64,000 nucleotides of DNA from contig SEFA01000001.1 in the NCBI GenBank assembly GCA_004210455.1, forward strand, positions 1 through 64,000. Reading direction: 5' to 3'. Positions 62,701-64,000 of the stretch are shown piece after piece; within the stretch, counting starts at the first letter, position 1, and each line of letters opens with the position of its first letter. The translations under genes were made by a program, and so were the position numbers. This DNA comes from Rubrivivax sp. (GTDB taxonomy: Bacteria > Pseudomonadota > Gammaproteobacteria > Burkholderiales > Burkholderiaceae_C). Below the pieces are notes generated by a model that had not been told where the DNA came from, searched no databases, and worked only from the letters and a program-made list of their open reading frames with translations.

Positions 62701-62934
62701 CTAGATCAGCTTGTGTTCGACCAGCTTGCGGCGCAGGGTGTTTCTGTTGATGCCCAGCCATTCGGCGGCCTTGCTCTGGTTGCCGTCGCTGTGCTGCATC
62801 ACGACTTCCAGCAGCGGCTTCTCGACGAGGCGGATCAGCATCTCGTGCATCGAGTGCGGCACTTCGCCGCCGAGGTCTCTGAAATAGACCTCCAGGTTCT
62901 CGCGGATGCAGGAGTCGATCGGTTTGGGCGTCAT
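62701..62934 (-). CDS. fis: Fis-family nucleoid/transcription factor
   Basis: 77 residues, smaller than E. coli Fis (98). The C-terminal helix-turn-helix (GNQSKAAEWLGINRNTLRRKLVEHKLI) is strongly Fis-like and N-terminal helices mediate dimerisation. Start overlaps the dusB end by 4 nt, and the dusB-fis order is conserved in proteobacteria. Acts at stable-RNA promoters and in DNA bending. Confidence 0.93.
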   Translation of the reverse strand: MTPKPIDSCIRENLEVYFRDLGGEVPHSMHEMLIRLVEKPLLEVVMQHSDGNQSKAAEWLGINRNTLRRKLVEHKLI

Positions 62935-64000
62935 GCCGTGAGCCTTCTTTCTTGGTCTTGGTGTTCGTCGTTCGCGGCGGCGGCTGCGTCGGTGTCTGCG
63001 TCGAGGGCGCCGTCGATGGCGTCATCGGCTGTCGGCAGGTAGGGCAGGCGGTCATGGTCGTCCGCCAGCGCGTCCAGCCAGTCCGTCAGCGCGCGGACCT
63101 GGCCGTCGCAGCTCTCGAGGGTGTTCATGCGGCGGCGGAAATCCTCGCCGCCGGGCAGCGCCCGCACGGCCCAGCCGATGTGCTTGCGCGCGCTGCGCAT
63201 GCCGGTGAGTTCGCCGTACAGCGCGTAGTGGTCGTGCAGGTGCTCGATCAGCCAGCCCTTGGCGTCCGCGATGCGCGGCGCGGGCAGTTCCTCGCCGGTG
63301 GCCAGGAAGTGCGCGATCTCCGCGAAGATCCACGGCCGGCCCTGCGCCGCGCGGCCGATCATGATCGCGTCGGCGCCGGTCGCGGCCAGCACCTCGCGGG
63401 CCTTGTGCGGCGTGTCGATGTCGCCGTTGGCGACCACGGGGATGCGCAGCGCGGCCTTCACCGCGGCGATGGTGTCGTACTCCGCGCGGCCGCTGTAGCC
63501 CTGCTCGCGCGTGCGGCCGTGCACGGTGACCATCGCCACGCCGGCGGACTCCGCCGCGCGGGCCAGCGCGACCGCGTTCTTCTCCGCCTGGCACCAGCCG
63601 GTGCGCATCTTCAGCGTGACCGGCACGCCGCGCGGCGCGCACGCGGCGACCACCGCCTCGACGATCTCCAGCGCCAGCGCCTCGTCCTGCATCAGCGCCG
63701 AACCGGCCCACTTGTTGCAGACCTTCTTGGCCGGGCAGCCCATGTTGATGTCGATGATCTGCGCGCCGCGATCCACGTTGTAGGCGGCCGCCTCGGCCAT
63801 CATCCGCGCATCGGTCCCGGCGATCTGCACGGAGATCGGCGCCGACTCGCCCTCATGGTTCGCGCGGCGCGAGGTCTTCAGGCTGTTCCACAGGTCCTTG
63901 CGCGAGGTCACCATCTCGCTCACCGCATAACCCGCGCCGAGCTTCTTGCACAGCACGCGGAAGGGCCGGTCGGTCACACCCGCCATGGGGGCGACGAACA
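62931..64000 (-). CDS. dusB: tRNA-dihydrouridine synthase B (5' end outside window)
   Basis: About 355 codons are visible; the coding sequence runs off the end at FVAPMAGVTDRPF, so the N-terminus is outside. DusB reduces uridine to dihydrouridine in tRNA using FMN and NADPH. The FMN-binding TIM barrel is clear: MGCPAKKVCNKWAGSALM (catalytic Cys), LKMRTGW, VHGRTREQGYSG, VVANGDIDTP and IGRAAQGRPWIF. The C-terminus (DADTDAAAAANDEHQDQE) is a hydrophilic tail. Heads the dusB-fis-purH run. Confidence 0.95.
   Translation of the reverse strand, partial: FVAPMAGVTDRPFRVLCKKLGAGYAVSEMVTSRKDLWNSLKTSRRANHEGESAPISVQIAGTDARMMAEAAAYNVDRGAQIIDINMGCPAKKVCNKWAGSALMQDEALALEIVEAVVAACAPRGVPVTLKMRTGWCQAEKNAVALARAAESAGVAMVTVHGRTREQGYSGRAEYDTIAAVKAALRIPVVANGDIDTPHKAREVLAATGADAIMIGRAAQGRPWIFAEIAHFLATGEELPAPRIADAKGWLIEHLHDHYALYGELTGMRSARKHIGWAVRALPGGEDFRRRMNTLESCDGQVRALTDWLDALADDHDRLPYLPTADDAIDGALDADTDAAAAANDEHQDQERRLTA

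Noticed and set aside
1-64000. CRISPR arrays, insertion sequences, integrases, prophage genes or tRNA genes
   Set aside because: I looked for spaced direct repeats, transposase/integrase motifs and cloverleaf sequences and found none. Only tandem and palindromic repeats noted above are present.

Overview
The window is very GC-rich, densely packed bacterial chromosome. The complete division/cell-wall (dcw) cluster, dusB-fis-purH, an acidic-amino-acid ABC importer with a sigma-54-type promoter, and the protein sequences themselves point to a betaproteobacterium of the order Burkholderiales, most likely near Rubrivivax/Roseateles/Mitsuaria. The assignment rests on gene order and family resemblance, not on a database search. 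I see no tRNA, rRNA, CRISPR array, insertion sequence or phage gene.

Layout. 1-6400: an ATM1-type ABC exporter, a HypT-like LysR regulator and gltIJKL. 6600-8130: a small coiled-coil membrane protein and pyrC. 8250-12750: a TonB-dependent receptor divergent from a secreted cyanophycinase. 12900-15450: a trypsin-like exported protease overlapping an FHA-domain membrane protein. 15480-22050: a GNAT enzyme, rnpB (RNase P RNA, minus strand), an oxidoreductase, an MFS drug exporter, an alpha-carbonic anhydrase, and a divergent TetR/MBL-hydrolase pair with a clear operator. 22366-40431: the dcw cluster mraZ-rsmH-ftsL-ftsI-murE-murF-mraY-murD-ftsW-murG-murC-ddlB-ftsQ-ftsA-ftsZ, started by a good promoter overlapping four 10-bp-spaced MraZ boxes. 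40432-44030: repeat-rich spacer, a 7TM histidine kinase, lpxC and a small membrane protein. 44096-49654 (minus): mdlB/mdlA exporter halves, then anti-sigma/ECF sigma/secreted repeat protein. 49812-50293: hicBA toxin-antitoxin. 50486-64000: cupin, ruvC, a CdsA-like/PlsC pair, an Ig-like-repeat surface protein, a GMC oxidoreductase with an aromatic-aldehyde dehydrogenase, an excisionase-like/PIN toxin-antitoxin pair, a small outer-membrane barrel, then purH-fis-dusB. The common order dusB-fis-purH-ruvC appears to be interrupted here by about 9.5 kb of accessory genes.

Most notable observations. (1) The rsmH-ftsL junction lacks the DNA for the FtsL cytoplasmic tail and transmembrane helix, so essential ftsL is broken in this sequence (deletion or assembly error). 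(2) A 28-codon mini-ORF fills the ftsW-murG gap and overlaps both neighbours by ATGA, with the look of a dispersed coupling element. (3) MurD carries an acidic, probably disordered insertion of about 128 residues in its ATP-binding domain. (4) Behind ftsZ lie a long symmetric palindrome and a 22-bp tandem repeat, each unit carrying GTCACGTGAC. (5) A near-consensus sigma-54 promoter precedes gltI. (6) The cyanophycinase/TonB-receptor and protease/FHA loci are candidate functional modules.
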